Shown in pieces: positions 18,041-26,274 of a stretch of 64,000 nucleotides of DNA. The number at the start of each line of letters is the position of its first letter. Position 1 is the first letter of the stretch. Location: NCBI GenBank assembly GCA_965198495.1, contig CBDAPL010000002.1:248001-312000 (forward strand), in the 5' to 3' direction. The notes under the pieces were generated by a model that saw only the letters and a program-made list of their open reading frames with translations, had not been told where the DNA came from and did no database searches. Source of the stretch: RH-AL1 sp965198495. GTDB taxonomy: Bacteria; Pseudomonadota; Alphaproteobacteria; Rhizobiales; Beijerinckiaceae. Both the position numbers and the translations under genes were made by a program.

Positions 18041-18613
18041 CTACAGCACCACCAGCTTCGCGCCTTTGGCGAGACGCGGCAGCAGGCGGCGCATGTCGGC
18101 CGGCCGCAACGCCACGCAGCCGAGCGTCGGCGGCAGGCCGGGCTTGGCGCAGTGAAGGAAGATCGCGCTGCCGCGCCCGACACGGCGCGGCCTGACGTTC
18201 CAATCGAGCACGAAGACGATGTCGTAGAGGCTGTCGCCGCGCCACATCTGCTCGTGCGGCTCGCGCATCGGCAGCGGTGCCGGCCTGTTGTACAGGGGCG
18301 AGTGCGGCGCGTCGCACCAGCCGAGGTCGCGTGACGCCGGATGCAGCGGCACACGACAGAATGGCCGGCTCATCCGATCGGACCGGTAGTATCCGAAAAG
18401 CACCCTCATGGCACCCGCAGGTGTCGCGCCATCGCCCTCCCGCTTGTCGCGCGTGACACCGCGGCGGCCGAGCGCACACGCAAGCGTGAGCGGGCCTACC
18501 TTGACATGGCCGCGCGGACCGCCTTGACCCGGCAGACGCGCGGCGGGACGCACCGTCAGGGTCGCCGCGATCCGCCTGATGTGTGCGCCATGGAGCTTCT
18601 TGCCACCCGCCAT
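18041..18613 (-). CDS. L,D-transpeptidase (YkuD-like) family protein
   Basis: About 190 residues. The YkuD-type active-site region appears as IFLHCAKPGLPPTLGCVAL, with the conserved His and a Cys in place in a shortened motif, followed by RPADMRRLLPRL. Family members cross-link peptidoglycan (3-3 links) or attach proteins to it. The N-terminus has no clear signal peptide; the start MAGGKKLHG at 18613 is the most plausible, and longer frames extend into the promoter of the divergent response regulator. Confidence 0.8.
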   Translation of the reverse strand: MAGGKKLHGAHIRRIAATLTVRPAARLPGQGGPRGHVKVGPLTLACALGRRGVTRDKREGDGATPAGAMRVLFGYYRSDRMSRPFCRVPLHPASRDLGWCDAPHSPLYNRPAPLPMREPHEQMWRGDSLYDIVFVLDWNVRPRRVGRGSAIFLHCAKPGLPPTLGCVALRPADMRRLLPRLAKGAKLVVL

Positions 18614-18752
18614 ACTTGCTATCCCGGTCGCGCATGCCCTTGCGCGGCGTCGCCGAATTGAGCACCGTGAGCCAGGATCCGTCCTCGCGCACCGGCGCGT
18701 CCTCGTAAGCAGGCTTGTAAGCATAGCCTCGGCCGGAGACCAGAGACCTTTC

Positions 18753-19439
18753 ATGATGCAGGTTCGCAAGATCCTCATAGCGGATGATGACGATGATCTG
18801 CGCGCCGCTCTGGCCGAGCAGCTCGCGCTCTACGAGGAGTTCGACCCCGTACAGACCCCTACGGCGCAGGAGGCGATCGCCCGCGCCAAGCAGGAGCGTC
18901 CGGACCTCGTCCTGATGGACGTCGGCCTTCCCGACATGGATGGCCGCGAGGCCGTGAAGCACCTGCGCGAGGGCGGCTTCAAGAACCCGATCATCATGCT
19001 GACCGGACACGACAGCGAGGCCGACACCGTGCTCGGCCTCGAATCGGGCGCCAACGATTACGTCACCAAGCCGTTTCGCTTCGCGGTGCTGCTGGCGCGC
19101 ATGCGCGCACATCTGCGCCAGCACGAAACCAGCGACGACGCGAGCTTTCGCATCGGTCCCTACACGTTCCAGCCGGGATCGAAGCAGCTCGTCGGCGACA
19201 GCGGCTCCAAGCTGAGGCTTACCGAGAAGGAGACGGCGATCCTGCGTTTCCTCTATCGCGCCGGCCGGGACGTCGTGTCCCGCGACGTGCTGCTGAAGGA
19301 GGTTTGGGGCTACAACGCCGCTGTCACGACTCACACGCTCGAGACGCACATCTACCGGCTGCGTCAGAAGATCGAGATCGATCCCGCGAAAGCCGTCCTC
19401 CTCGTGACCGAGGCTGGCGGCTACAAGCTCGTGCCCTGA
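18753..19439 (+). CDS. OmpR-family response regulator
   Basis: A 228-residue two-component regulator. The receiver domain has the acidic cluster ADDDDD, the phospho-acceptor Asp in LVLMDVGLPDMDG and the conserved Lys in VTKPF; a Trans_reg_C winged helix follows (LTEKETAILRFLYRAG, then TLETHIYRLRQKIE). No histidine kinase is adjacent. The next gene, two bases later, encodes a cyclic-nucleotide-binding-fold protein, suggesting co-translation. Two tandem ATG codons (18753, 18756) are possible starts. Confidence 0.94.
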   Translation: MMQVRKILIADDDDDLRAALAEQLALYEEFDPVQTPTAQEAIARAKQERPDLVLMDVGLPDMDGREAVKHLREGGFKNPIIMLTGHDSEADTVLGLESGANDYVTKPFRFAVLLARMRAHLRQHETSDDASFRIGPYTFQPGSKQLVGDSGSKLRLTEKETAILRFLYRAGRDVVSRDVLLKEVWGYNAAVTTHTLETHIYRLRQKIEIDPAKAVLLVTEAGGYKLVP

Positions 19440-19441
19440 GC

Positions 19442-19882
19442 GTGGCGCTCCAGGACGACGTTCGCAATCTCGCGCGCAATCCGACGCTCAGCGACCTCGA
19501 TCCCGAAGGTTTGCGGCTGATCGCATTCTCCGGGGAGACCCGCATCTTGCGCAAGGGCGACGTGCTGTTTCGCTACGGCGACGAGTCCGACGGCGGCTAT
19601 GTCGTCTTCAGCGGCTCGATCGCTCTGGAGAGCGGCCGCGCACCCGCCTTGATCCTCAGGCCGCCCGCCCTGATCGGCGATACCGCCTTGATCACCGAGA
19701 CGACATGCCACGGCACGGCGATCGCGCTTGAGCCATCGAGTGTATTGCGGATCTCGCGCGCGCTTTTCCGGCGTGTGCTCTCGGAATATCCCGACAGCGC
19801 GGCACGCCTCCTCGAAACGTTGACGGGTCGGCTCCAGGCGTTCGTCGACGACCTCGACCGCGTGCGCACCGGCTTGCTGTAG
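19442..19882 (+). CDS. Cyclic nucleotide-binding-fold protein (Crp-like sensor, no HTH)
   Basis: The 146-residue protein has one cNMP-binding domain (LDPEGLRLIAFSGETRILRK, then FSGSIALES and PALIGDTALI). It ends after the C-terminal helix, so it lacks a DNA-binding HTH. The canonical phosphate-binding Arg motif is not obvious, so a ligand other than cAMP or a purely structural role is possible. It starts at GTG 19442, two bases after the response-regulator stop, which suggests coupled expression and a shared signalling role. Confidence 0.85.
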   Translation: MALQDDVRNLARNPTLSDLDPEGLRLIAFSGETRILRKGDVLFRYGDESDGGYVVFSGSIALESGRAPALILRPPALIGDTALITETTCHGTAIALEPSSVLRISRALFRRVLSEYPDSAARLLETLTGRLQAFVDDLDRVRTGLL

Positions 19883-20468
19883 ATCACGACGTCCCTACGG
19901 AAGCGAAAACGACGGCGCAGCAGAATGCGCGGCTGCTTTTTACGCGAGCGTACGATTCCCTTTTACGCGAGCGTACGATGCGCCAAAGCCGTGCGTCTCA
20001 GATACGCGGCGCCTTGAGGCCTTCAGGTAATCGGATTAGTTCCGTCTTTGCTTCACTACCCTGTAATCGTGCGGGTTTCACGCCATTGATCGCCGTTGGT
20101 GCAGTTTCGGGAAGAGTCGGGCCGCGGAAAGGAAGGCGCCGGGATCGGGTCGACAGAAGAAGCGCTTCAACGAAAGGCGCGATTTGTTAGCTTTTAAAGT
20201 AGTCAGCTATGAGGAGACATCTTTCTGCATCGCGGCTCCGTAACGCCTTGCCGCTTCTTCCGACCGGTATTTGTTGAAAAGCAAACAAGCACGAAACTTT
20301 GATGTTGCAAAATCGCGATTTCTGAAACATCACTATGCGATAGACTTTCTGTCTAGCTGGGATCGAGGCGTACTTCGACCGTTTTCCCGCAGTCGCGCAT
20401 TTCACCCCCTGCTCCACTCGACGCATCGTTCGAGCAAACCCTCACGACCGCACGGAAGGACCACTTTT
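19883..20468. promoter_or_regulatory. Long mucR upstream region
   Basis: A 586-bp gene-free stretch precedes mucR. It holds a 19-bp direct repeat (TTTTACGCGAGCGTACGAT at 19938 and 19961). A distinctly A+T-rich segment at about 20190-20360 resembles the binding and autoregulation zones usual for MucR. No tRNA-like structure or strong terminator was seen. The open frame at 20187-20426 on the minus strand is not convincing. Confidence 0.55.
19938..19979. repeat. 19-bp direct repeat, 23-bp period
   Basis: TTTTACGCGAGCGTACGAT occurs at 19938-19956 and again at 19961-19979, just downstream of the cNMP-binding gene. It contains the palindrome CGTACG, so it could be a protein-binding pair or a slippage duplication. 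Confidence 0.85.
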
Positions 20469-20987
20469 TTGGACGACGCCGCACACCATCAAGCGCCCCC
20501 CGACACTGCCGCATCGAACTCGAACCTCGACCTGATCGTCAGCATCGTCTCCGCTTACGTCAGTAACAATTCGCTCCGCATGTCGGATCTACCCGAGTTG
20601 ATCGCTTCTGTTCACAGTTCGATCAGCAATCTTTCCTCGGTCGAAACAAAGGAGGCGCCGCCGGCCAAGCCGGTCGAACCCGCCGTTCCGGTCAAGAAGT
20701 CGGTCATGCCGGACTACATTATCTGTCTCGAAGACGGCAAGAAGTTCCGCTCCCTCAAGCGCCATATCGGAACCGCGTACAACCTGACGCCCGACCAGTA
20801 TCGTGAGAAATGGGGCCTGCCCGCCGATTACCCGATGGTCGCGCCGGCCTATTCGGCGATCCGCTCGAAGCTCGCGAAGGACATCGGCCTGGGTCAGCAG
20901 CGCAGCGCCGAAGCCGTCACTGAGGCGCCCGCGCCGGTGGAGGCGCGTCCCGCCAAAGCCGGCCGCGCGAAGCGATCGGCCGCGTGA
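20469..20987 (+). CDS. mucR: MucR/Ros-family transcriptional regulator
   Basis: About 172 residues from TTG 20469, which follows GGAAGGA. The MucR core is clear: LIVSIVSAYVSNNSLRMSDL at the N-terminus, then the zinc-finger region YIICLEDGKKFRSLKRHIG and TPDQYREKWGLPADYPMVAP. MucR proteins are global, H-NS-like regulators of exopolysaccharide, motility and cell cycle in Rhizobiales. Here the usual second zinc Cys is Asp and the expected second His is Ala (GTAYN), as in zinc-poor members. The Pro/Ala-rich linker and Lys/Arg tail are longer than usual. Confidence 0.9.
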   Translation: MDDAAHHQAPPDTAASNSNLDLIVSIVSAYVSNNSLRMSDLPELIASVHSSISNLSSVETKEAPPAKPVEPAVPVKKSVMPDYIICLEDGKKFRSLKRHIGTAYNLTPDQYREKWGLPADYPMVAPAYSAIRSKLAKDIGLGQQRSAEAVTEAPAPVEARPAKAGRAKRSAA

Positions 20988-21013
20988 ACGCGTAGTTCGC
21001 AAGCGTGACTTGC

Positions 21014-21955
21014 TCAAGCCGCTCCCGACACGGCGGCAAGGGCAAGTCCCGCGGCAAGGATGAGGCCGCTGTCGCGGTTGGACCGAAACAGCAGAAGAGC
21101 GGCTGGCGCGTCCTCGGCGTCAAGCCTCGTGACCTGCCAGGCAAGATGGAGCCCGAAGGCCAAGACGCCGATCTGGGCGAACGGCCGCCCACCGGCGCCC
21201 GCGGCCAGCACAGCCGCCTCCAGCAACGCCACGGAAGCGACGTAGAACACGCCGACGGCTGGCTTGATTCGCCTGCCGAAAAGCCGGGCGGTCGATTGTA
21301 TGCCGGCGGCGGGATCGTCGCGCGCATCCTGTACGGCGTAAATCGTGTCGTAGCCGATCGTCCAAGCAACCGCCGCCGCGTAGGCGAGCAGCGCCGTCGG
21401 AGCAAGCGCGGCGAATTGGGCCGACCATCCCACGAGACCGCCCCAGGCGAAGGCCAGGCCCAGCCCGACCTGCGGCCATGAGGTGAAACGCTTCATGAAA
21501 GGATAGATCGCCACGATCGCCAGCGAGCCGATGCCGACGAGGATCGTGAAAAGATTGAACTGGATGACGACGAGAAAACCGAGGAGCGCCTGCGCCACGA
21601 GGAAGCGTTTCGCCGCCCCGACGCTCACCCGTCCGGACGCGACGGGACGTTGGCGCGTGCGCTCGACGCGTGCGTCAAGATCACGGTCGACGATGTCGTT
21701 GTAAGTCGATCCAGACCCTCGCATGACGATCGCGCCGACGAGGAACAGCAGCAGATGCCATGTATTTGGGGCTTGGCGCGCCGCCAGGCTCGCCAGCAGG
21801 CTCGACCACCAGCACGGAAGCGTCAGCAGCCAAAAGCCGATTGGCCGATCGAGGCGCGCCAACTGCAGATAAGGATGCCACGCCGGCGGCGCGATACGCA
21901 TCACCCACGGGCGGGCCACCGCGTCCGGTAGGGCGCCCGCGCCTTCGATCGTCAC
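21014..21955 (-). CDS. ubiA: 4-hydroxybenzoate polyprenyltransferase
   Basis: The 313-residue membrane prenyltransferase attaches the polyprenyl tail to 4-hydroxybenzoate in ubiquinone synthesis. The two Asp-rich motifs are present: GSTYNDIVDRDLDARVERT and YAVQDARDDPAAG, with about eight hydrophobic helices. Length and motifs match UbiA closely. The gene converges with mucR. Other ubi genes are not adjacent. Confidence 0.96.
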   Translation of the reverse strand: MTIEGAGALPDAVARPWVMRIAPPAWHPYLQLARLDRPIGFWLLTLPCWWSSLLASLAARQAPNTWHLLLFLVGAIVMRGSGSTYNDIVDRDLDARVERTRQRPVASGRVSVGAAKRFLVAQALLGFLVVIQFNLFTILVGIGSLAIVAIYPFMKRFTSWPQVGLGLAFAWGGLVGWSAQFAALAPTALLAYAAAVAWTIGYDTIYAVQDARDDPAAGIQSTARLFGRRIKPAVGVFYVASVALLEAAVLAAGAGGRPFAQIGVLAFGLHLAWQVTRLDAEDAPAALLLFRSNRDSGLILAAGLALAAVSGAA

Positions 21956-22084
21956 GGCAGGTCCATGAAAGCAGAGCGAGTGAAATCGGATCTAACGAAA
22001 TCAGATCCAAGGAAGATCACAAAGACAAACCGTTGCCGACAACGCCGGCTCGTCACATGGGTCAAAGACGAGCGCAGTGACGGC

Positions 22085-22531
22085 TCAGAGCGGACCTGTC
22101 GGCAGCTTCTGGGCTTCCTGCCCGATGGCTGACGAACTGGAAGCGGCCTGCTGTTTCTGCTTGGCCACCTGCGTCGCGAGATTGCAGGCCTGAGTCGCGA
22201 ACGATTGCGATTTGGCGTCCGCCGCCTGCAAGCCGGTGACCGTCTCTTCCGGGACGTTGCACCAGTTCTTGTTGGCCTCAAGATACTTCAGGAGGTCGCC
22301 CTCCGTCTTCACCAGACCACGCAGGGTGGGACAGGAGGCCACGGGATCGAGCTTGCCCTTCGCGGCCTTGGCCAGCACGTTCAGCTTGTCGATGAAGACC
22401 TGGCGCTTCTGCGAAAGGCCCGCGATGTCGGCATTGCAATCGCCAGCACGGGCGAGGTCGGCGGTCATCGTCGCGGTGACGAAAACGGCGGAGACGATGG
22501 CGAACCTGGACACGACGCGTTGCTTAATCAT
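22085..22531 (-). CDS. Exported hypothetical protein (148 aa)
   Basis: A Sec signal peptide (about 28 residues, cleavage near ARAGD) is followed by a helical, Cys-containing domain with Cys at CNADI, SCPTL, WCNVP and ACNLA, suggesting two disulfides in the periplasm. No named family is recognised; such Lys/Gln-rich small periplasmic proteins are common in Hyphomicrobiales. ATG 22531 follows GAGGGGG; GTG 22537 is an alternative start. Confidence 0.75.
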   Translation of the reverse strand: MIKQRVVSRFAIVSAVFVTATMTADLARAGDCNADIAGLSQKRQVFIDKLNVLAKAAKGKLDPVASCPTLRGLVKTEGDLLKYLEANKNWCNVPEETVTGLQAADAKSQSFATQACNLATQVAKQKQQAASSSSAIGQEAQKLPTGPL

Positions 22532-22713
22532 GGACACAAGCCCCCTCTTGAACTCTGAACCTGCTCTCGCACTCTACAACCTGCGGAACGCGACAAATAT
22601 CACGGCCGCAAGACTTGAGAAGCGCGAAGTTCCCAACGACGCCTGACACTTTCGCAGCATCCTCGTCTCGAAAAGCTTCGCGGTCGGCCTGTCGCCCGTG
22701 TTAACCCGGCGCC

Positions 22714-23460
22714 ATGGCGTCCTACGACTTCTCGGCCCCCCGGCTCTACATCGATGCCGATCTCGCCGCCGGCACCGTGCTCGCACTCGACCGGAACCAA
22801 CAAAACTATCTTGGCAACGTACTCAGGCTTTCTGAAGGCGGGACCGTGCTCGTCTTCAACGGGCGCGACGGCGAGTGGCGGGCGAGAGTTCAGCCCGAGG
22901 GTCGCAGGCAACTCGTCTTGAACGTGCTGACGCAGGCGCGGCCGCAGACGCTCTCCAACGACCTGCATTACTTGTTCGCTCCGCTCAAACACGCGCGGCT
23001 CGACTATATGATCCAAAAGGCCGTCGAGATGGGGGCGACGTCCCTGCGCCCGGTCATCACGCGGCGGACGCAGGCCAAGCGCGTGAACGAGGAGCGCATG
23101 CGCGCCAATGCCGTCGAGGCGGCGGAACAATGCGGCATTCTCATCCTGCCCGAGGTGCGCAAGCCGGAAGAACTCGACATCGCGATCCGGACCTGGCCGG
23201 CCGACCGCACGCTGGTGTTTTGCGACGAAGACGCCGATAGCCTTCCCTCACCCGTTCAAGCCCTCCGCGACATTGGCGAGCGTCTCGCCATCCTGATCGG
23301 GCCGGAGGGCGGCTTCGAACCTGGCGAGCGCGAAGCGCTGCTGGCTCTGCCCAACGTGGTGCGGCTTGGTCTTGGTCCTCGTATCCTGCGCGCGGATACC
23401 GCGGCGGTCGCCGCGCTCGCCCTCGTTCAGGCTGTCGCCGGCGATTGGCGCCGCGCTTGA
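22714..23460 (+). CDS. rsmE: 16S rRNA (uracil-1498-N3)-methyltransferase
   Basis: The 248-residue SPOUT methyltransferase RsmE methylates U1498 of 16S rRNA using SAM. Signatures: PRLYIDADLAAG at the start, HYLFAPLKHARLDYMIQKAV in the middle, and the knot motifs LIGPEGGFEPGEREAL and LGPRILRADTAAVAAL at the end. The gene is divergent from the exported protein gene at 22531. Confidence 0.96.
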   Translation: MASYDFSAPRLYIDADLAAGTVLALDRNQQNYLGNVLRLSEGGTVLVFNGRDGEWRARVQPEGRRQLVLNVLTQARPQTLSNDLHYLFAPLKHARLDYMIQKAVEMGATSLRPVITRRTQAKRVNEERMRANAVEAAEQCGILILPEVRKPEELDIAIRTWPADRTLVFCDEDADSLPSPVQALRDIGERLAILIGPEGGFEPGEREALLALPNVVRLGLGPRILRADTAAVAALALVQAVAGDWRRA

Positions 23461-23565
23461 TCATGACGATCCGCGCGACGTCGCGCTGACACCGATGGCC
23501 GGACATGGTCTCGCCCGATTGTCCGGCAACAAGAAGACATTGGAAGCTCCTTCGAAAAGGTCACG

Positions 23566-23928
23566 ATGATTCTTTCCCGGAACTACGCTTCGACCCTCCT
23601 TCTCGGCATCTTGCCCTTGAGCGTTTCGTTGTCGACGATCGCGACGGGCAGCAAGGCCGGCGACTCTCTGGAGGGATCGCTCGTCAAAGCCGCCGAGCGC
23701 TGCGCGACGTACGGGCCGGGCTATATCGACATGGGTCACGGCGCCTGCGGACGGGTTCATGTCCGGGTGGAAAGCGCAACGCGCAACGCCGCTAGCAATC
23801 CTTGGGCGACCGGCACGACATCGAGCGCGGCGTTGCGCACCGACGGCCTCGGCATGGTACCAGGCGCCGGCGACTCGACGCACTTGCGCATCCGCGACGG
23901 CCTCGAGTCCTACAGCCCGTTCCAGTAG
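23566..23928 (+). CDS. Small exported protein with porin-like N-terminal motif (120 aa)
   Basis: An N-terminal hydrophobic stretch (LLLGILPLSVSLSTIATG) suggests export. The next segment (CATYGPGYIDMGHGACGRVHVRVES) resembles the Cys-containing N-terminal hallmark of alphaproteobacterial porins (Porin_2), but the protein stops at 120 residues, far short of a barrel. The rest is Ser/Thr/Gly-rich. It may be a stand-alone exported microprotein or a decayed porin. It converges with gshA. Confidence 0.6.
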   Translation: MILSRNYASTLLLGILPLSVSLSTIATGSKAGDSLEGSLVKAAERCATYGPGYIDMGHGACGRVHVRVESATRNAASNPWATGTTSSAALRTDGLGMVPGAGDSTHLRIRDGLESYSPFQ

Positions 23929-23936
23929 GGTCCGCG

Positions 23937-25313
23937 TCAGTACACGCATTCGCGGAAGGCCGGATCGACGCTTCCGGCCCACGGACCTTCGAACAACGCG
24001 ACGAGGCGCTCGGCTTCGGACTGTCCCTCCACGACCGCGTCGAGCACGTCGAGATATATCCCCTCGTCCATGCCATCGGTGTTCTTTCGCGCCCGCCGCG
24101 CCAGCCCCGCACGCGCCAAGGCGAGCACCTCTCGCGCGATCTCGCGCAACGGACGGCTCCCGACCATGGCGTCCAGCCCCAGCCGCGGCGCGTCGGCCCG
24201 CAAGGCCTCGCGATCGGCGGCCGACCAGCTCTTGACGACGTCCCAAGCACCGTCAAGCGCTGCCGGCGCGTAGAGCAGACCGGCGAAAAGCGCGGGCAAG
24301 GCGAGCAGGAAGGGCATCGGGCCGGCGTCGGCGCCGCGCATTTCGAGGAAGGTTTTCAGCCGAACCTCCGGGAAGATCGTCGAGAGATGATTCGCCCAGT
24401 CGGAGAGCGTCGCCCGCTCGCCCGGCCGCGAGGGGTGCCTGCCTTCGAGAAGGCCACGGAAGCTCGAGCCGGCGACATCGATGTAGGTTTCGCCTCGTTT
24501 GATGAAGTACATCGGCACGTCGAGCGCGTAATCGACGTAGCGCTCGAACCCCATGCCGTCGTCGAAAGCGAAAGGCAGCATTCCGGCGCGCTCGTTGTCG
24601 GTGTCGCGCCAAACGATCGAGCGATCGGAGAGGTACCCGTTTCGCCTTCCGTCCTTGAAGGGCGAGTTCGCGAAGAGCGCGGTCGCCAGCGGCTGCAAGG
24701 CGAGCGAAACGCGCAGCTTCTTGACCATGTCGGCCTCGCTGGCGAAATCGTAGTTCGCCTGGACGGTCGACGTGCGAAACATCATGTCTAGGCCGCGCGT
24801 GCCGACCTTCGGCATGTAGCGCTCCATGATGGCGTAGCGACTTTTCGGCATGACAGGCGTCTGCTCGCGCGTCCATTTCGGGCTCATGCCCAGCGACAGG
24901 AACGCGATGCCGAGCCGGTCGGCGAGCGGCCTCAAGGCCGCGAAGTGCTGCTCCAACTCGTCACGTGTCTGGTGGACGCTATCCAGAGGCGCGCCGGACA
25001 ACTCGAACTGGCCGCCCGGCTCGATGGAAATCGCGCCGCCGGTTCTCTCGTCGGCGAGGCCGATGATGTTGCCGCCGTCGATGATCGGCGTCCAGCCGAG
25101 GCTCAGCCCCATCTCGTCGAGAAGCCTGCGGATGCCGCCGACGCCGCGCGCGCCCTCGTAGGGAACGGGCGAGTCGTCGGCCGTGTAGAAGCCTATCTTC
25201 TCGTGTTCGGTGCCGATGCGATGCCGCTCGGGCGGCTTGCACCCCGCCGCGAGCCAACCCACGAGATCGTCGCGCCCGGTGATCGGCGTTTCATCAGACA
25301 CGTCGCGCGCCAT
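23937..25313 (-). CDS. gshA: Glutamate-cysteine ligase (plant/proteobacterial type)
   Basis: The 458-residue product forms gamma-glutamylcysteine, the first step to glutathione. Motifs: IGTEHEKIGF near the N-terminus, SIEPGGQFELSGAPL, SLGMSPKWTREQ and FRTSTVQANYDF. Both length and sequence fit the GCS2/plant-type family common in Alphaproteobacteria. ATG 25313 begins MARDVSDETPITG; an upstream start at 25379 would add 22 unusual residues. Confidence 0.95.
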   Translation of the reverse strand: MARDVSDETPITGRDDLVGWLAAGCKPPERHRIGTEHEKIGFYTADDSPVPYEGARGVGGIRRLLDEMGLSLGWTPIIDGGNIIGLADERTGGAISIEPGGQFELSGAPLDSVHQTRDELEQHFAALRPLADRLGIAFLSLGMSPKWTREQTPVMPKSRYAIMERYMPKVGTRGLDMMFRTSTVQANYDFASEADMVKKLRVSLALQPLATALFANSPFKDGRRNGYLSDRSIVWRDTDNERAGMLPFAFDDGMGFERYVDYALDVPMYFIKRGETYIDVAGSSFRGLLEGRHPSRPGERATLSDWANHLSTIFPEVRLKTFLEMRGADAGPMPFLLALPALFAGLLYAPAALDGAWDVVKSWSAADREALRADAPRLGLDAMVGSRPLREIAREVLALARAGLARRARKNTDGMDEGIYLDVLDAVVEGQSEAERLVALFEGPWAGSVDPAFRECVY

Positions 25314-25480
25314 CGTCGAGCTTTCGTTCTTCTCATCGCTATGTGGCTCCGCATCCGCTCTCGCGCGAGAGGCGGCCAAGCTGCCGGCATGCGGCTACAT
25401 AAGGGGAGAAAAGGCCGCGCGCAAACGCGCGCGATATCGGAGCGCCGATGCCCAGGGATGAGAGGATGTAACGCTCGGCC

Positions 25481-26263
25481 TCAGGCCCGCTTGCCGCCGA
25501 GGATCGAGCTGATCTGCTCGCCGAGGTCGCTCGGCTGCCCGCCTTGCGCCTGCACGCCCGGCTGGAACATCTTGCTCAACGCCTCCATGCCCGCCTGCAT
25601 GGCGGGCGGCATGCCGGAGCCGAGCGGGCCGGCCGAACCCGGCTGAGTGCCTCCGGACGGCGCGCCGCCGGTCTGGCCACCCAGCACGCTGCTCAGGATG
25701 CTGCCGAACATGCCGCCAAGGCCGCCGCCGGCCTGCGGACCCGCCTGAGGATTGCCGGCTTGTCCGGCCTGGCCGCCCATCTGACCGAACATGCCGCCGA
25801 GGCCGCTGTTGGCGAGCTGGCCGAGCCAGCCGCCCATGCCCTGGTTGTGCATGGCGGTCGCCACGCCGCCCATGACCATGGAGACGATCACGGGAAGCAT
25901 CTGCTCGAGGGTGGACACGGGAATATGCGTGTAGGCGGAGGCTTGCCGCAGCACCTGCTGGACCATGGCGTTGTTGCCGAAGACGCTGCCGGCGACCGCG
26001 CCTCCCTTCTGCTGCACCTGCTGATCCTGCGCGGCATTGGGATCCGCATAGGCCTGCTTGTGCTGGTTGTCGGTCATCGCGCCGGCGAGCTCCTGCATGC
26101 CGCCCGGCTGCATCGCCTTGGTCGTGAACGCCGTGGAGAGGGCCGGCACGAGCGACTTGATCGCGCTATCGGCCTGATCGTGGCTCAAGCCGAAGCGTTG
26201 CGCGAGATTGTCGATGCCCTGGCCGCCCTGCGCGCCGGAAATGATCTGGTAGAGATTGAACAA
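25481..26263 (-). CDS. DUF937 domain-containing protein
   Basis: The 260-residue protein has a helical N-terminal DUF937/YidB-like domain (LYQIISGAQGGQGIDNLAQR, then ALSTAFTTKAM and LEQMLPVIVSMVMGG). A long low-complexity tail rich in Gly, Gln, Met and Pro covers about residues 145-245. Members of this family are predicted structural or cytosolic proteins of unknown function. It lies directly downstream of the MATE exporter on the same strand (11-bp gap), so the two are probably co-transcribed. Confidence 0.85.
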   Translation of the reverse strand: MFNLYQIISGAQGGQGIDNLAQRFGLSHDQADSAIKSLVPALSTAFTTKAMQPGGMQELAGAMTDNQHKQAYADPNAAQDQQVQQKGGAVAGSVFGNNAMVQQVLRQASAYTHIPVSTLEQMLPVIVSMVMGGVATAMHNQGMGGWLGQLANSGLGGMFGQMGGQAGQAGNPQAGPQAGGGLGGMFGSILSSVLGGQTGGAPSGGTQPGSAGPLGSGMPPAMQAGMEALSKMFQPGVQAQGGQPSDLGEQISSILGGKRA

Positions 26264-26274
26264 GGGAATGCCTC

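Noticed and set aside
20187..20426. 79-codon minus-strand frame upstream of mucR
   Set aside because: It lies in the A+T-rich regulatory zone, has no ribosome binding site and no protein-like pattern.
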